64,000 nucleotides of DNA from Gordionus sp. m RMFG-2023 (lineage: Eukaryota; Nematomorpha; Gordioida; Chordodea; Parachordodidae), in assembly GCF_954871325.1 (NCBI RefSeq), contig NC_088779.1, positions 10,604,846-10,668,845 of the forward strand, read 5' to 3'. The translations under genes and the position numbers were made by a program. The notes below the pieces were generated by a model. That model did no database searches. It was not told the DNA's origin and worked only from the letters and a program-made list of their open reading frames with translations. Within the stretch, counting starts at the first letter, position 1. The number at the start of each line of letters is the position of its first letter. Shown piece after piece: positions 10,958-23,506 of the stretch.

Positions 10958-12283
10958 CAAACCCGAGTTTTATAGAAAAATACATTAAAAAAATTATATA
11001 AAAATGATATGAGTAGAAATATTTTGAAATTTAAAGATGTTAAAAATTTTTTTTATAAATTTTAAAATTTCTATGCTCTAAAATATTTCCTAATTTAATT
11101 CTATTTTCGTAGAATTCAATCTATAATATTTTGCAATTAATACTAATTTTATACTATTCAATAGATATTATAGTTTAATAGATAATATTTGCATAATTTA
11201 ACCGACCCCACTAACCCTGATTATACTTACATTGACTGTATATTCACTAATAACTTTTAAAAATACATTTATTGATATATGATCAAAATTTCCCAAACTA
11301 AAAATGGTTTTAACTTATGCTTATTTATAATTTTAAACTGTTAATTCTATATAACTTTAAAGTCGTGATATAAAAATATTTTAATTTTGATTTCACTATA
11401 TTTCTTTTATAAAAAATAAAAATAGACGATGGATTTAAAAAAATTGCCTTAAAGATATAAAATATACGAATATTTTATACTGTTTTAATCTTAAATATGA
11501 CCAACCGCGGTCTCCTTTTCACAGTTTTCCATCCAAAAAATCGAAAAGTTTTGATGACGCACCAATGGTGACAAATAGGATATCCCAATATATGCAATAA
11601 AAAATATTGTAGGGAAAAAAATAAACCTTTTTTATTATTATCCAGTGATCGTTTAGCATAATAGATTAGTTTTAAAATTGTAGACATTACAAATATGATT
11701 TTTATAAAAATAAAGCATAAAAAAACAATTCTGACCCCCCCCCCCTCCACCTCCTTCAATATCTAAAGCGTCCACAAGGAATGATGATTACTATTATAAG
11801 GAAATTTTAATAAGTTGCTTTTGATCGCTTCAAAATTTTAAATCATAGAAAAGATTTTTAAAAAATTCTTTCCCACGAGGACCTAGAATCATTCTACTCC
11901 TAGTAATGAATATGATAAATTTTAAATTAGCGTCCATTAAAAAAATGCAAATCTTGACCAGTAAATACCTAGAACCATCCCCCCCCCCCACTCCAATTTT
12001 GTTACAGTTAAAATATTTTCGATCACCTTTCATCTGATATCTATATCAAAATTTCCCTCCCCCCGAAGAACTAGACTGGTCCATTTAGAATAATTAGAAT
12101 TACTTTGGAGAATCGACAACATTATTACAATTACAATGTTTATTACATAACCATATCCACCATTTTAAAGCCTTTATGAACTATATAAACCGGGTGAAAG
12201 AGTTCAAGTAGGTTCTTTTTATTTTATAAATAATAATCAATGTATGCAATTTATTTTATCATTTTGTCTTTAGCATATTTTCC

Positions 12284-12479
12284 TAATGTTGTTAAACGTC
12301 TCAATTTTTAAAAATGGCTAACCCAATATTTTAGCCAAAAAATATTATGCAACGGGATTTCGTTAATAGATGTCCAAACCTTTCTTCCATCTATGAAAAA
12401 AATCTCCAGGCTTGGGTAATATTTATGGCTCAAATATTGGGTTAGCCGTTTTTAAAAATCCAGCCGTTTAACAAAACTA
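12284..12479. mobile_element. Hairpin hAT MITE (TAGTGTTGTTAAA family), copy 1
   Basis: Termini TAATGTTGTTAAAC and GTTTAACAAAACTA. The arms GGCTAACCCAATATTTTAGCC and GGCTCAAATATTGGGTTAGCC are complementary over most of their length, so the element folds on itself. Flanks TATTTTCC and ATTTTTCC match at 6 of 8 positions, consistent with an aged 8 bp target duplication. Confidence 0.75.
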
Positions 12480-13116
12480 ATTTTTCCCTAGCTAGGCGCT
12501 ATTTTTTTAAAATCATATTTTATTTAATTCTTATGTATTAAAAGTATTATTATGTAAATTTTATCTACTATTTATATTACTTATAATTTTATTTCTTTGT
12601 TTGTTTTGGATGATGAAAAATAAAGATTGATTATTATTTGTCATTATAAAAATAAAAGATAAAAAAATTCTGGAACCTAAACTGAACCACACCTTTATCA
12701 AAAGGTTCGACACTCCGATTGAAATTTATTTAATGTTGTCTTTTAATGTTATTGTTTGTTAGTATTAAGAATAAAATTATTTGGAAGGAATAAAAAAAAT
12801 ATATAAAAAATGAATCATTATAATTAATAAAAATTTTAAACAATTCCAAAATCAAGTATAATTTTTAAAATATTTTTAAAAACAGATGAATGCGTCTCTT
12901 CGTTTAAGATTTCCCTTTTTGATTGACTCTTTTCTTCTAAGATTTCTTTAATTTATTTTTTCCCCTTTAAAAAAAACTTACCTTTTCCTTTTTTATAAAC
13001 CCTATCATAAAATAAGAAGATATAAGATAACGTTGGCCATAAATAAACATTTTTTTAAAATGTTAACTTTTAGACATGGTATTAATATTTTACGAATGAT
13101 CAATTGAAAATCTAAG

Positions 13117-13341
13117 TATAGTTGGGTAATTACAATATCTTTAGCCGTTAAAGCCAATTTTTAGCGAGCTAAAAAATCGGTTAAACAAAATTTTTAGGCA
13201 AAAAATACCATTTTTGCCTCGGGCTTTTTCTTTAAAAGATAGTAGAAAGACTCTAATATAAATTAAAACACCTTATTATTAACGGATAGGCGCCTGAAGA
13301 TTCAACCTAATCAGCCGACATTTAGCCATTACTCAATTATA
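13117..13341. mobile_element. Short TIR element, TTGGGTAAT family, copy 2
   Basis: TATAGTTGGGTAATTAC at the left pairs with GCCATTACTCAATTATA at the right (inverted, about 13 of 16 matching). The interior has TTTAGCC/GAGCTAAAAAATCGG phrases as in the 9265 copy. No clear target duplication. Confidence 0.5.
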
Positions 13342-14453
13342 ATAAGGAGGAACCAACTCAAAAAACTATTTCAAGATCAATTTTTGATAAACTTGTAAAA
13401 TATTTTTATTATTTATATTTACTTTTACTCTAGTCTTCAAAATTTCCAGAAAAGTAGTAAAATTTATATTTATTTATTTATATTTAGTGATTAAAATTAA
13501 TTGCCAGGTGTAAAAGGAAAATTAATATTGTTTATGAATTATTAAGATCTTCAAATTTATTAAGTGGAAAAGGGATTCAATAATCGATTTTAACTAAAAT
13601 ATTATTTTATTTTAAATTTATTATTGTAAGAAACCTAGATATAATGAACTCCGATCTGCTAATAATTATTAGTTATTGTAGAAACAAATTTCAAAGTTTG
13701 GCCCAAAATTCTTATTCTTACAGGTCAAAAATGTTAGATATTAGTAAAATTTATACTGGAATCCATTAAAATTTAAAAAAAAATTTTAATTCAATTGAAA
13801 ATAAATTTTCAAATGCTAGCAATAGTTGATTACTCGTCAGCCTAAAACTGAATTTATTTAAAATTCATTTAAAAATATTTTTTTTAAGTTTGGACCAAAA
13901 CCGATTGTCATAAATTTTATTATTTATATGGATGAATATTTGTATTATTAATCTTAACCAATATTAGTATGAATTTTTTATATTATTTATAATTAAAATT
14001 TTAAATATCAAGCAACAAGAGAAGACCCAATGGCATCTATCTTTTCACGTCTTTGGTGAAGGATTCCTGAAATTTATCAAATTATCGGTAGAAAATTAAG
14101 CGAGAAAGTGGGAATCATAATAATATCTTTCTATCTTAATCGAACCATTATAATAGTATTTCATCAGCATTAGTATTGCTATTCATGGTTCAATATAGGG
14201 CGGTAGCTAAGAACAGAGGGGAGAGGGAATGGGACGATTAAAAATGATAAATTTATCTTAGACCAGAATTATTTCTATAGAACCTAAGTCCATAAAGTAT
14301 TAGTTATTTCGTTGAGTAAGTATAAATAAGGGTCAAATATGGTCAATCTATAACAGGGGGTTTAGCCTATAAACACTTCCATCTATTTAAAAATGACTTA
14401 AAAGTCCTGTTATCGCTTACCCGTTGTTTAAAAATAATTTGATTAATTAGTGC

Positions 14454-16450
14454 AGGCGCGTACGCAGGAATTTAGTCTGGGGGGTGGTGGGGGGGAGATA
14501 ATAATTTTTTTTAAGAATTATCATTGAGCATAAATTTATTAGGACTAATAACTTTTCTAATACACAATTTTAAATTAATATGAATTAGAAAAAAATTATA
14601 TATATAAACCGGCATATAAAACACTACAAAGTAAATGTGTTAAAAAATATTAAACGGATATAAATGGTGGCATTGAAATACAATAAAATAAATGTGAATT
14701 ATAAAATATAAAGTGAATATAACCACCATATGAATCACTTAAATGACCCAACATAGAAATTTGAAATTTTTGAGCCTTTAAAATTTATATATAAAGTATA
14801 AAAAATTTAAAAGTTGGAAATATAAATTAATACACAAAAAGTTTCTTAGGAATAATTGAATTTTGTATGTTTTGAGCTAATTTTACAATTATCTCATATT
14901 TGCTTGGCGTTAAATGCCTATGAATATTCAAAAGATTTAAACCATTCAATCTACTTTCAGAAGTTTTACTTCATAGGTATGTTTTTCAGAGACTTGCAGA
15001 CCCAGCTCTCGGGCCGGAACGTATTTTAATTTTTTTTAAATATACCCTGGCTAAGGGGAAATATCCGGGACGGGCTATATATTTTAAAACCAAATATTTG
15101 AAATCGCCATTATTAGCTATAAAAATCAAAAATAAATATAATATATTTTAAAAAAATTCAGGCCGGGTCTCAGTTCAAAAAAGCCGGGCCGGGCCTGAAA
15201 ATTTTTTTTTTAAAAAACCCCAGGCAGGGCTGAAAAAAATTTTGAAAAAAAAATCCGAGCCGTGCCCTGCAAATTGTACCTAAATATGCAGGGCTCTGTT
15301 ATTCTTCTTAAAAAGAAAATGTTCTCTCATTAGTTTACTAATGGGAAGAGTTGCTAATATATTTATAACCATTTTAATACATTAGGAATATAATCTAAAA
15401 TTTTTTTTGAAATAATGCAAAGCATCCATGGCATTTTTTGGGACTATATCAACCATAGTTAATCTTTTAGTCATAGTTATTAAGCTAATAAGGCATCATA
15501 AGATACTTTAACATCTTCATGATAAAAATTTAATAAATATTTATTTTTTTTCTATCACCATCTGAAAAAAGTTAAAGGCTTTTGTGGAAGTTCTGCAGAT
15601 TGGTAAGTGCTGCATGATGAATTAAAAACCATTCATTTATTTGGGTTATAAATGTATCTAAGAGTTGGCACATTTGTTTTATAATTCTTCTATTGATCCT
15701 ATATTAATGTTTTGATGATGAGCTTGCTTGCTGCAAGTCAAGGGAGACAAATATTAAACGGTATAGATCTGCCTTTGACTCAACAATAATATATAAAATA
15801 TGAAATTCTTTATCAACTTTAACTCTAATTTCCTTGAGTTTTAATAAAATGCTCTCCGCTATTCTCATCTTCTTAATCAAGTCAATGTCATGTTTTTGAA
15901 AAGTATTACCTAAAATAGTTGTATAATTAAATAATACATTCTAATGAGAAAAAAAATTTGGAATAAGTATTGAATCCTATAATTTTCTTGCTTCTGAAGA
16001 AATATTTATTTCAAACCATTATGATATTTCAGTAATATCATTAATAATCGGCTCTTCTAACTCCATAAATGCTTTACTACTTGATGGCAGCGACTCGATC
16101 TCGTTGGACAAGCTTGCAATTTCTTTCTCCCTGTTAGACAAGGAGTTTCAGAGATAATTATTATTTGACTAGAAATTTAGATAAATATTACGCCACTAAT
16201 ATTTGAAAATAATAGGTAAATATTACGCCAAGGAAAACTTGAAATCGAAATTAATTGATAAAATAACTTAGTAGATGAATGTGATAAATAAATGTAATTA
16301 AATATATATGAGATAGGAATAAATATTAACAAATATAAATTAATATTAACAATAATATTTTTGAAAAATATAATCCGGCATCTGCATTTACTGGCTTTAA
16401 GGGGGGGGGGGGGAATTGTCCCCCTGCCCCACTCCCGCTGCGTACGCGGG
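14454..16450 (-). mobile_element. hAT transposon relic, about 2 kb
   Basis: The ends are inverted repeats: left CAGGCGCGTACGCAGG, right CTGCGTACGCGGG. They are flanked directly by TTAGTG on both sides (14448-14453 and 16451-16456), a partly preserved target duplication. A G-run lies just inside each end (14480s; 13 G at 16401-16413). The minus strand keeps hAT transposase C-terminal pieces: LATLPISKLMREHF (about 15355-15315) and, beyond an inserted MITE, SRLNGLNLLNIHRHLTP (about 14945-14900), matching the family's 'RLNGLaLLNIHRdi' dimerisation region. Many stops and frameshifts. Known: hAT transposases act as cut-and-paste enzymes giving 8 bp duplications. Confidence 0.8.
14987..15298. mobile_element. 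GGCCCG-phrase MITE nested in the hAT relic
   Basis: Left CAGAGACTTGCAGACCCAG and right ATGCAGGGCTCTG form an inverted repeat. Phrases such as CTCGGGCCGG, GGGCCGGGCC and CCGAGCC lie inside each end. It is inserted in the transposase C-terminal region of the surrounding hAT relic, splitting the dimerisation domain, and is therefore younger than it. Confidence 0.7.
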
Positions 16451-18193
16451 TTAGTGTGATTTTTTAAATTTATTTTGGTTAGTAAATTTTTTTTAAATTA
16501 AAAATATTATATAATGCAAAATTTTGAAATAAATGATTCTAATAAATATAAATGTGTATGCTCACTAGCTCATTGTTTTATTTTTTAAAATCATTTAGGC
16601 CTTAATTTTTAACATTCAAAAAATTTTGCATTATCATAATATTCAAAATATAAGTTCATGAATTTAAAAATAATTACATGTTGATGTTTTTATCTTCTGC
16701 ACTTAGGACTTTCCCCGATTTAAAGGCAAAATTAAAAATGTGGCCTAATTTAAACATACAATACAGTTATTTACATGTTACACTTCTGAGAGGAAATAAT
16801 AATTTAGAGTTCATGCCGTTTCGTCATTTTTAGATAACCGTGAAAAAGCAGATTAGAATATGAACTATGGAATAAATAAACTATATGCAATATTATAGCA
16901 AATGATAAATAAATACTAAATGACTAAATTAGGTAATATTAATCATAATTTTTTTAATATTAAGCATAATTTATGTAATATTAAAATTAAGGATAAATAA
17001 TTTAATATTTATATGTTTTTTTACAATTCACTTTATGGAAACCACAAAAAAAATGCAAAAATGAACAATATTTAGTTTAGGGTGGAGGGTTTCGAGGAGG
17101 GCGTGGTTCCCAAATACCTTTCCATAGTTATGACTCTCTCATTATTATTGGTATATATTCAACCCAAAAATTTAATGCCATAATGTTTAAAAGTTTGAGA
17201 TGCATAATACAATGACCATTTATTTGATAATATGAAAACTGAATGTGTAATGAGGTATCCATTTCACCAATCTAATCAATCATAAAATTTTCATAGAAAT
17301 GTTTTTGTTCTACCGATATGATGAATATAAAAAAAAAATTCAAGTTTAAAATAAAAATTATTTAATTAATTAGATTAATAAGATGAATGAAATTTATATA
17401 TTCAAAATCCAATTCCTATATAGATTAGAGAGCTTTAAAATAACTTTAACTAACAAATAAAATATACCAGGACCTTAGTCTTGCAATTGACGTTTTTGTA
17501 ATTTCTTTTCAAATTTAGATTTTGTAAAAAAAACTCTGCTCGCAGCATAAAATAAATAATTTGCTTAAAACTAAATCGCGTGATCATAATTTATAAGTTA
17601 TTACGCTTTGTTTATATCCTTCCTAATATATATTATACTTTTTATTTTCTATTTTAAAACCTTTAAATAATTTATAAGATGTTTTAGCATATTATGACAA
17701 AAATATTTTTTAGTATTTAAAGCCATACAAGAAATTTTAATTTTATTCTATTTCTTATTAAATACTATTTCAATTTCTACATTGATTATGTAGTTGGATC
17801 TTTAAAAGTTTTGAATTCGAATTTCAGAAATCTTATCATTTGAAGTATATCTTCCATTTTGGCATTTTAAATTTCTGGCCTTTAATTTTCCTGTATATAA
17901 TTATATCAGTTTATATAAGATGTTAATATAAAAAATTATATATTCGCTATGTTAATTAAATAAATCTCCATCATGTTCATTAATATTAGATATTATAAAA
18001 TGTTTATTGAAAATTGCTTGAAAGCCTTTATAATTTTAATTACACCTTTTATATTTATAAGAAGAGTTGACTAATATATTATTTTTCAAATTCAAATCTA
18101 GAATATTTATTTTTGTTTTGAGGGTGGAAATGGTAGTAACCTTAGGAAGCCAAAAAAATCTCGTTAAATTCAAACAATTATAATGATTATGAC

Positions 18194-18387
18194 TAGTGTT
18201 GAAAATGCTTGATTTGAGCCTAATTTTATTAACGGCTAACTCAATATTTTATACAGAAAAATAATACCCAGGTCTGATTTGGACATTTATTAGAAAAATC
18301 TCGAGATTTAACCAATATATTTCTGGCTAAAATATTGAGTTTGCCGTTTTTAAAAATAGACTCAAATCAAGCAGTTTAACAACACTA
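18194..18387. mobile_element. Hairpin hAT MITE, copy 2
   Basis: TAGTGTTGAAAATGC at the left and TTTAACAACACTA at the right. The arms read GGCTAACTCAATATTTTA and GGCTAAAATATTGAGTTTGCC. Flanks ATTATGAC / TTTATGAT match at 6 of 8 positions, an aged 8 bp target duplication. Confidence 0.78.
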
Positions 18388-20089
18388 TTTATGATAAATG
18401 CTTTATTTCGGCGTGGGTAGATTGTCGGCCTTAATATATTAAAATTTATATATATTATTATTTGATTCAACCTAAGCCCAAATATTAAGTACCTGTGTTG
18501 ATTAAGGTTATTCTGTCACTATATGAAGTCAGAGTTAATTTCTAACTTAATTATTGTTCAGCACAAGCAAATATCAATATACAATTTTTTAAATAATAAG
18601 TTTTAAAATTTTTTTTATCAATATATACCGTCGTAGAAAGATTTCGTTTATTATTTCTTCGCTTTTCAAAATTTTAATTTAAAGAAGATAAGGATTTAGA
18701 GATTTAATTTTTTTTATTTAAAAAAACAATTATCTTTATTTAGATTTACTATTTAATTAATTTTTAAAAAATGAAGTTTTCTTTTTATAAAAAAAATTAT
18801 AAGGTCAAAATTTTTTTCCTTGCCATATTAATATTTGATTAATTAAAAATAATATTTTAAATAATATACTATCATAGATTGATTGCTTGAGCTTAGTTAT
18901 TTTTTTTAGTAATCTGATAATGTTATAATTATAAATATTATGTTAAATTCAATTCTTATAATCGGTTAATTCGCGTATTAAATGAGTAATAACCTGGTTA
19001 ATTAAGTATTGCCAATATCAACAATTTATTGTGTGTAGTATCTATCCAATTTATATTGTGCATTTGTTTTACAATCGACAAATCTGATTCTACCGAAAAT
19101 GAGTAAAAATAATGTATCCCATAAATTTCCGACTATATTATAGATAAACATTTAAAAATAAAAAACCATATTATAAACGGGAATGGCATGAATTTAAAAA
19201 TAAAAAACATCAATTCTATATAAATTAAAAAAATTACATTTTTTTATGTCGTAAAAATAAATTCATAGGTATTGGAGTGTTCTAATATTGCAAGGCGAGA
19301 GTATTTTGTATGTGTCTACACGGAGGTTGCAACTAATTACTCGATATATTGATGCATGATGATGTTTGCTCTAAGTGTAGGAACTCTATATCTCCCTTTC
19401 AGGTGATCTATATTATACTTTCTAATGCGATTGAACTATGTCACATATACGGGTTAAATAGACTTATGATAGCCCTCGATTGGTCCCCTAATAGGTGATT
19501 GCATAAGCTACGGCTAGGTAGTAGGCATCCAACTATTTGTAAACTCTTTGTCTGTTATCAAATTAACAAAGTGTATCGAATCTACGGGTTACTCCAAAAG
19601 CTTACAATAAAGGAGGAGTATTTAGCGAGGTTCAAGTTTCACGTAAACATTATAATATAGTCTGTGTGTGTGTTAATTATAATTTTAACCATTTTATATA
19701 TATAATGTTTTCCAAACAGAAATTTAAATGGTTAAAAATAGGAAAGTTTTATAAGCGATAATGTTATGCCTTTAAACGTCTCCACATATTCTAATTTCTA
19801 AATTAATTAAATAAGCATTTATTTAATCCAAATTTTGTTGGGCATATTGCCTGGACTTTTCTAAGCCAGCTACAATGAGGGTCCCCTTTGTGACTGAAAT
19901 ATAAAATATTTAATTATATAGTGGATACTGACTAATGTATGTTGGATCCCCTTAAGTTTTAATAATGTAATTGTATCGCGCCCTCTTCCCCTATGTTAGA
20001 TGGTCTTTTTTTTATTATATTATACAATAAATATTTATTTATATTTTATTTTTGATAAATGAAATTGCAATTATTTAACATGTATATGA

Positions 20090-20245
20090 TGTAGATCATG
20101 TATTATACCTAATATCATGTAACTAGTTACTTTTTATTTCCAATAACTGATATTAGTTGCTTTTTTTATGAAGTAATCTAAATCTAGATATTTTTAAAAG
20201 TAACTAATTTCAAAACTAGTTACTTTTAAATTTCTAAAGTAGCTT
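20090..20245. mobile_element. GTAACTAGTTAC-phrase element, copy 1
   Basis: Contains GTAACTAGTTAC-type palindromes and AAAAGTAACTA / AACTAGTTACTTTT phrases. The right end AAAGTAGCTTTAATAACACTA (reverse TAGTGTTATTAAAGC) resembles the start of the 22889 copy and the hairpin MITE terminus. The left end is unclear. Confidence 0.5.
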
Positions 20246-20308
20246 TAATAACACTAAAAAAAATTATCAATATCCTCCAAAATTACTATTATTATTTAAA
20301 ATGTTCAT

Positions 20309-20493
20309 TAGTTTTGTTAAAACCCTAATTTTTTAAAAAAATGGACATATTTAGCCAAAATAATATTAAGCAAGCCTCAAGATTTGGCAAATAGATGTAC
20401 AAACCTTTTTACCATATATGAGCAAAATCGGTTTACATAATATTAATCGAGCCGTTTTAAAAATCGACCAGAATCGTGATTTTTAAAAACACT
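20309..20493. mobile_element. Hairpin hAT MITE, copy 3
   Basis: Left TAGTTTTGTTAAAAC and right TTTTTAAAAACACTA. The interior keeps ATTTAGCCAAAATAATATTA, the CAAGCCTCAAGATTTGGCAAA block and GCAAAATCGG of the family. Flanks ATGTTCAT / ATGTTCGC share their first six bases. Confidence 0.72.
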
Positions 20494-21789
20494 AATGTTC
20501 GCCTCTTAAATTTTACATGTGAATAGTTAGTCCGATCATGGGCATGATAAAAAACATTTTTATTTTAGCTGATACTCAAAAAATAAGTTGTGCTAATTGG
20601 GAAAATCTAATCAAATTAAAATGTTATTATTTCAAATTATAATAAGAAAGAAGTTACACAACAAATTATTAAAGGTTTCTTATTTTATTAAAATATCTGT
20701 AGTTCAATTATTAAATTAACATTATATACGATCATTGTATCTATAACCACAAATTTTATTACGGTTGATATAAAACATATGTTTATAACATTTACTATTA
20801 TATTAAGTGTTTGTGTGTGTCCAAAAATTACGAATTAATTATATTTTTTATTTTTAAATTATTAAATATTTCATAAATTACTTCAATTTTTTTTTGTAAT
20901 TAATATAAACTTGATATATTATAAAAATATCATTGATAAAAATATAATTATTTATTATTAAATTTTTTCTAAATTGAATAATTATATGTCTCTTTTTTAA
21001 GTCTTTCTCGTCAGAATAAATAACCAAATAAGTATTAAAATTTATTTCTAAGAAAATTTATTATCTTAAAATAGCAGTTGTAGAATTGTATACAATATTT
21101 TATATTTACAAAAAATCTTTTATGAATATTATTTTTTCCAAAATATAACTTATCTCTCTATCTTTGATGAGATAAAAAAAAATGTAATTTTTGTCATTAT
21201 TCAAAAAAACATGTATATCTAACATCCTTTTTTTTATCAGTTTTCTATTATCTGAGTTATTTCGTACTTCTAGTATGTGTCCATTGTTGGTGATATTTGT
21301 AGAAATGACCTAAATCAAAATGAACAGATTAAGGGACTTTGTTTTCACCCATATTATTAAAAATAAATGTATCGCATACTAAAGGATGACTCAAGATTCT
21401 AAATAGTTGGAAGCATTAACAACTGCAATTGTTGACATTCTTAAACAAATGAATAACAAAGCCTTGGACAATAAGGTAAGGTGAGAGCTAATTTAGTTTC
21501 TTGCGAAAGCTTTTTAATAAATATTGATAAGGGAAAATATGCCAGAAGGTGTAGCAAAAATAGGACATTTAATAATGTAAAATTATAGTAGGATCAAAGA
21601 AATTAGGCATTAAAATTATGGGAGAAATTTATTTAAAAAACGACTACAAAGAAAAATTGACGATAATGTAGGGTATGGTTTGTTTTGTTTGATGTGTCTC
21701 AGTTTTGGTTTTAAATTCAGTCATGATTTTAGATATCCGATAGTCTGAATTGGCTAAACCAGATTGACCTTCATTATTCAGATAATATC

Positions 21790-22007
21790 TAGTAATTTAA
21801 TATCGCTCTGTTGAGCCGATTTTTAAAACGGGTTAACTCAATATTTTAGCCAGAAAATATAGCCGAAGCCTTGAAATTTCGCTAATAGATGTCCAAATTT
21901 TTGTGCCATCTATAAGCAAAATCTACAAATTTGCTTAATAATTTTTTGGCTAAAATATTGAGTTAGCTGTTTGTAAAAATTAGCTCAAATGCCATTTTCC
22001 ATTAATA
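21790..22007. mobile_element. Hairpin hAT MITE, copy 4 (ends worn)
   Basis: The inner arms are clear: GTTAACTCAATATTTTAGCC (about 21832) and GGCTAAAATATTGAGTTAGC (about 21950), with the family's AATAGATGTCCAAAT centre. The outermost TAGTGTTGTTAAA ends are eroded, so the limits are approximate. Confidence 0.65.
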
Positions 22008-22888
22008 GTCATAACTCAAAACGAAAATAAATAAATAAATTTCTTCAAATTTTTGTTGAACTAGCTTGGATACTTATAATTATTTCTTAAAAAGTAAAAA
22101 AAAAAATTAGTGTCCAATTCCTCCTTGCCAAATTAAACATGTTCTGTTAAATAGATCCATCACCTCTTTATCTTGACCAAAAATAATTGAGACTCTTCGA
22201 TAACTGACCACCTTATAGAAGTTCAATCGCTATATACTATTATTTATAATATAAATTACCAATATCATTATAAAAAAAATTTTATCTAATAAAAATAAAA
22301 TCCATTCTTTTATAAAACTTATTATGAAAGCCAACGAATGATAAATGTAGATGTACAATCTCAGTGGAATTATATAAATATGGATTTATACTTATTTATA
22401 TAACGTTATTACCGATTGTTTCAATATTTTAATATTATATTTATTTATTTTTTTTAAATTTATTGAATAAAACTAAAAGCTAAAGAAAAACTTAATTTAA
22501 AAATCGTTTTATAAGTTTTTTTTCATTATAATAAAAAATATTGAATTTAAAAAATAAAAAAATATAATATCGCAATATATAAACGCTTTTTGCACGCAAA
22601 AATAAATTTTAAATTTGTTAGCAAGGCTCAAATGATAAGGACTAAGAACTACCAGCCAATCGGGTCGTTAGCTTTTTACACTATTCGGAACAGCAAAACA
22701 TAAAATTTTTACTTAAAATTAGCAAAAAAAATGAAGTTTTTGCTCATCAAATCTTTTTTTGAGCTCCTGTATGACCCCATTCTCCAATAACGATGTTACT
22801 GCTACTAGCTTTTCCAAAATCCCATTTCTATATTAGTGCATTTATACTTAAAAACATTAAATTACCTTTTAAAGAAGGTTATATTTGT

Positions 22889-23506
22889 TAGTGTTGGTTA
22901 AAGTTAATTTTGAAAAGTAACTAGTTTAGGTTACAAGTTATGTAAATTAAATTGGTTACAGTTGACATTTTTTACGTAACCAGTTATATTAAAAAGTAAC
23001 TAGTTATATTGCAATCACTTTATAAATTATAATATTTTTTATTATACAAAATAACAAAATATTTTGCGATTTGCAAATTTTTATAAAATACAATATAAAT
23101 AAAGAAACAATGGCATTTAACTAAATAAATCCTAATAAAAAATATATTTGCACTAAAAAAAGTAATAATGCATTAAAAAAAATTATTAACATTAATATAA
23201 GAATATTATATTTATTAATAAATTTTTATTCGGTTTTAATAAAAACACTATTTTAAAAATTTGTCAACAAGGCGGACTAGTTCAGAATAAGCTTCTCTAA
23301 ACAAAACAAACCTTCTACTCTAGCACCTGATGTAAATGAGACATATATTTATAAAAACAAATTTTAAATTAAAGAAATTATCATATAATAGTAAAATTAT
23401 TTATATAATAAATATTTAACATAAAATAAGTATATTTGTTTCGTTGAAATCTAATTGCATTTTTTGAGTAACATTATAGTAACTTTTTTTTGCAAAAATT
23501 TCACTA
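22889..23506. mobile_element. GTAACTAGTTAC-phrase element, copy 2
   Basis: Starts TAGTGTTGGTTAAAG, followed by repeated AAAAGTAACTAG, GTTACAAGTTA, GTAACCAGTTA and AAAGTAACTAGTTA phrases. The right end is tentatively GTAAC...TTTCACTA near 23506. The middle is A+T-rich without coding capacity. Confidence 0.5.

Larger units (their letters stand above)
8286..14453. other. Gene-free interval with scattered short elements
   Basis: No conserved protein-coding exon recognised on either strand. It contains the short elements listed separately (about 8498, 9265, 10449, 12284, 13117), several C/G homopolymer runs (about 9601-9609, 11726-11737, 11981-11990), and otherwise A+T-rich single-copy-looking DNA. 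Confidence 0.6.

Noticed and set aside
19362-19660. A less A+T-rich stretch with one nearly open plus-strand frame (CSKCRNSISPF...)
   Set aside because: One stop interrupts it and no domain was recognised; composition alone can explain the frame length.
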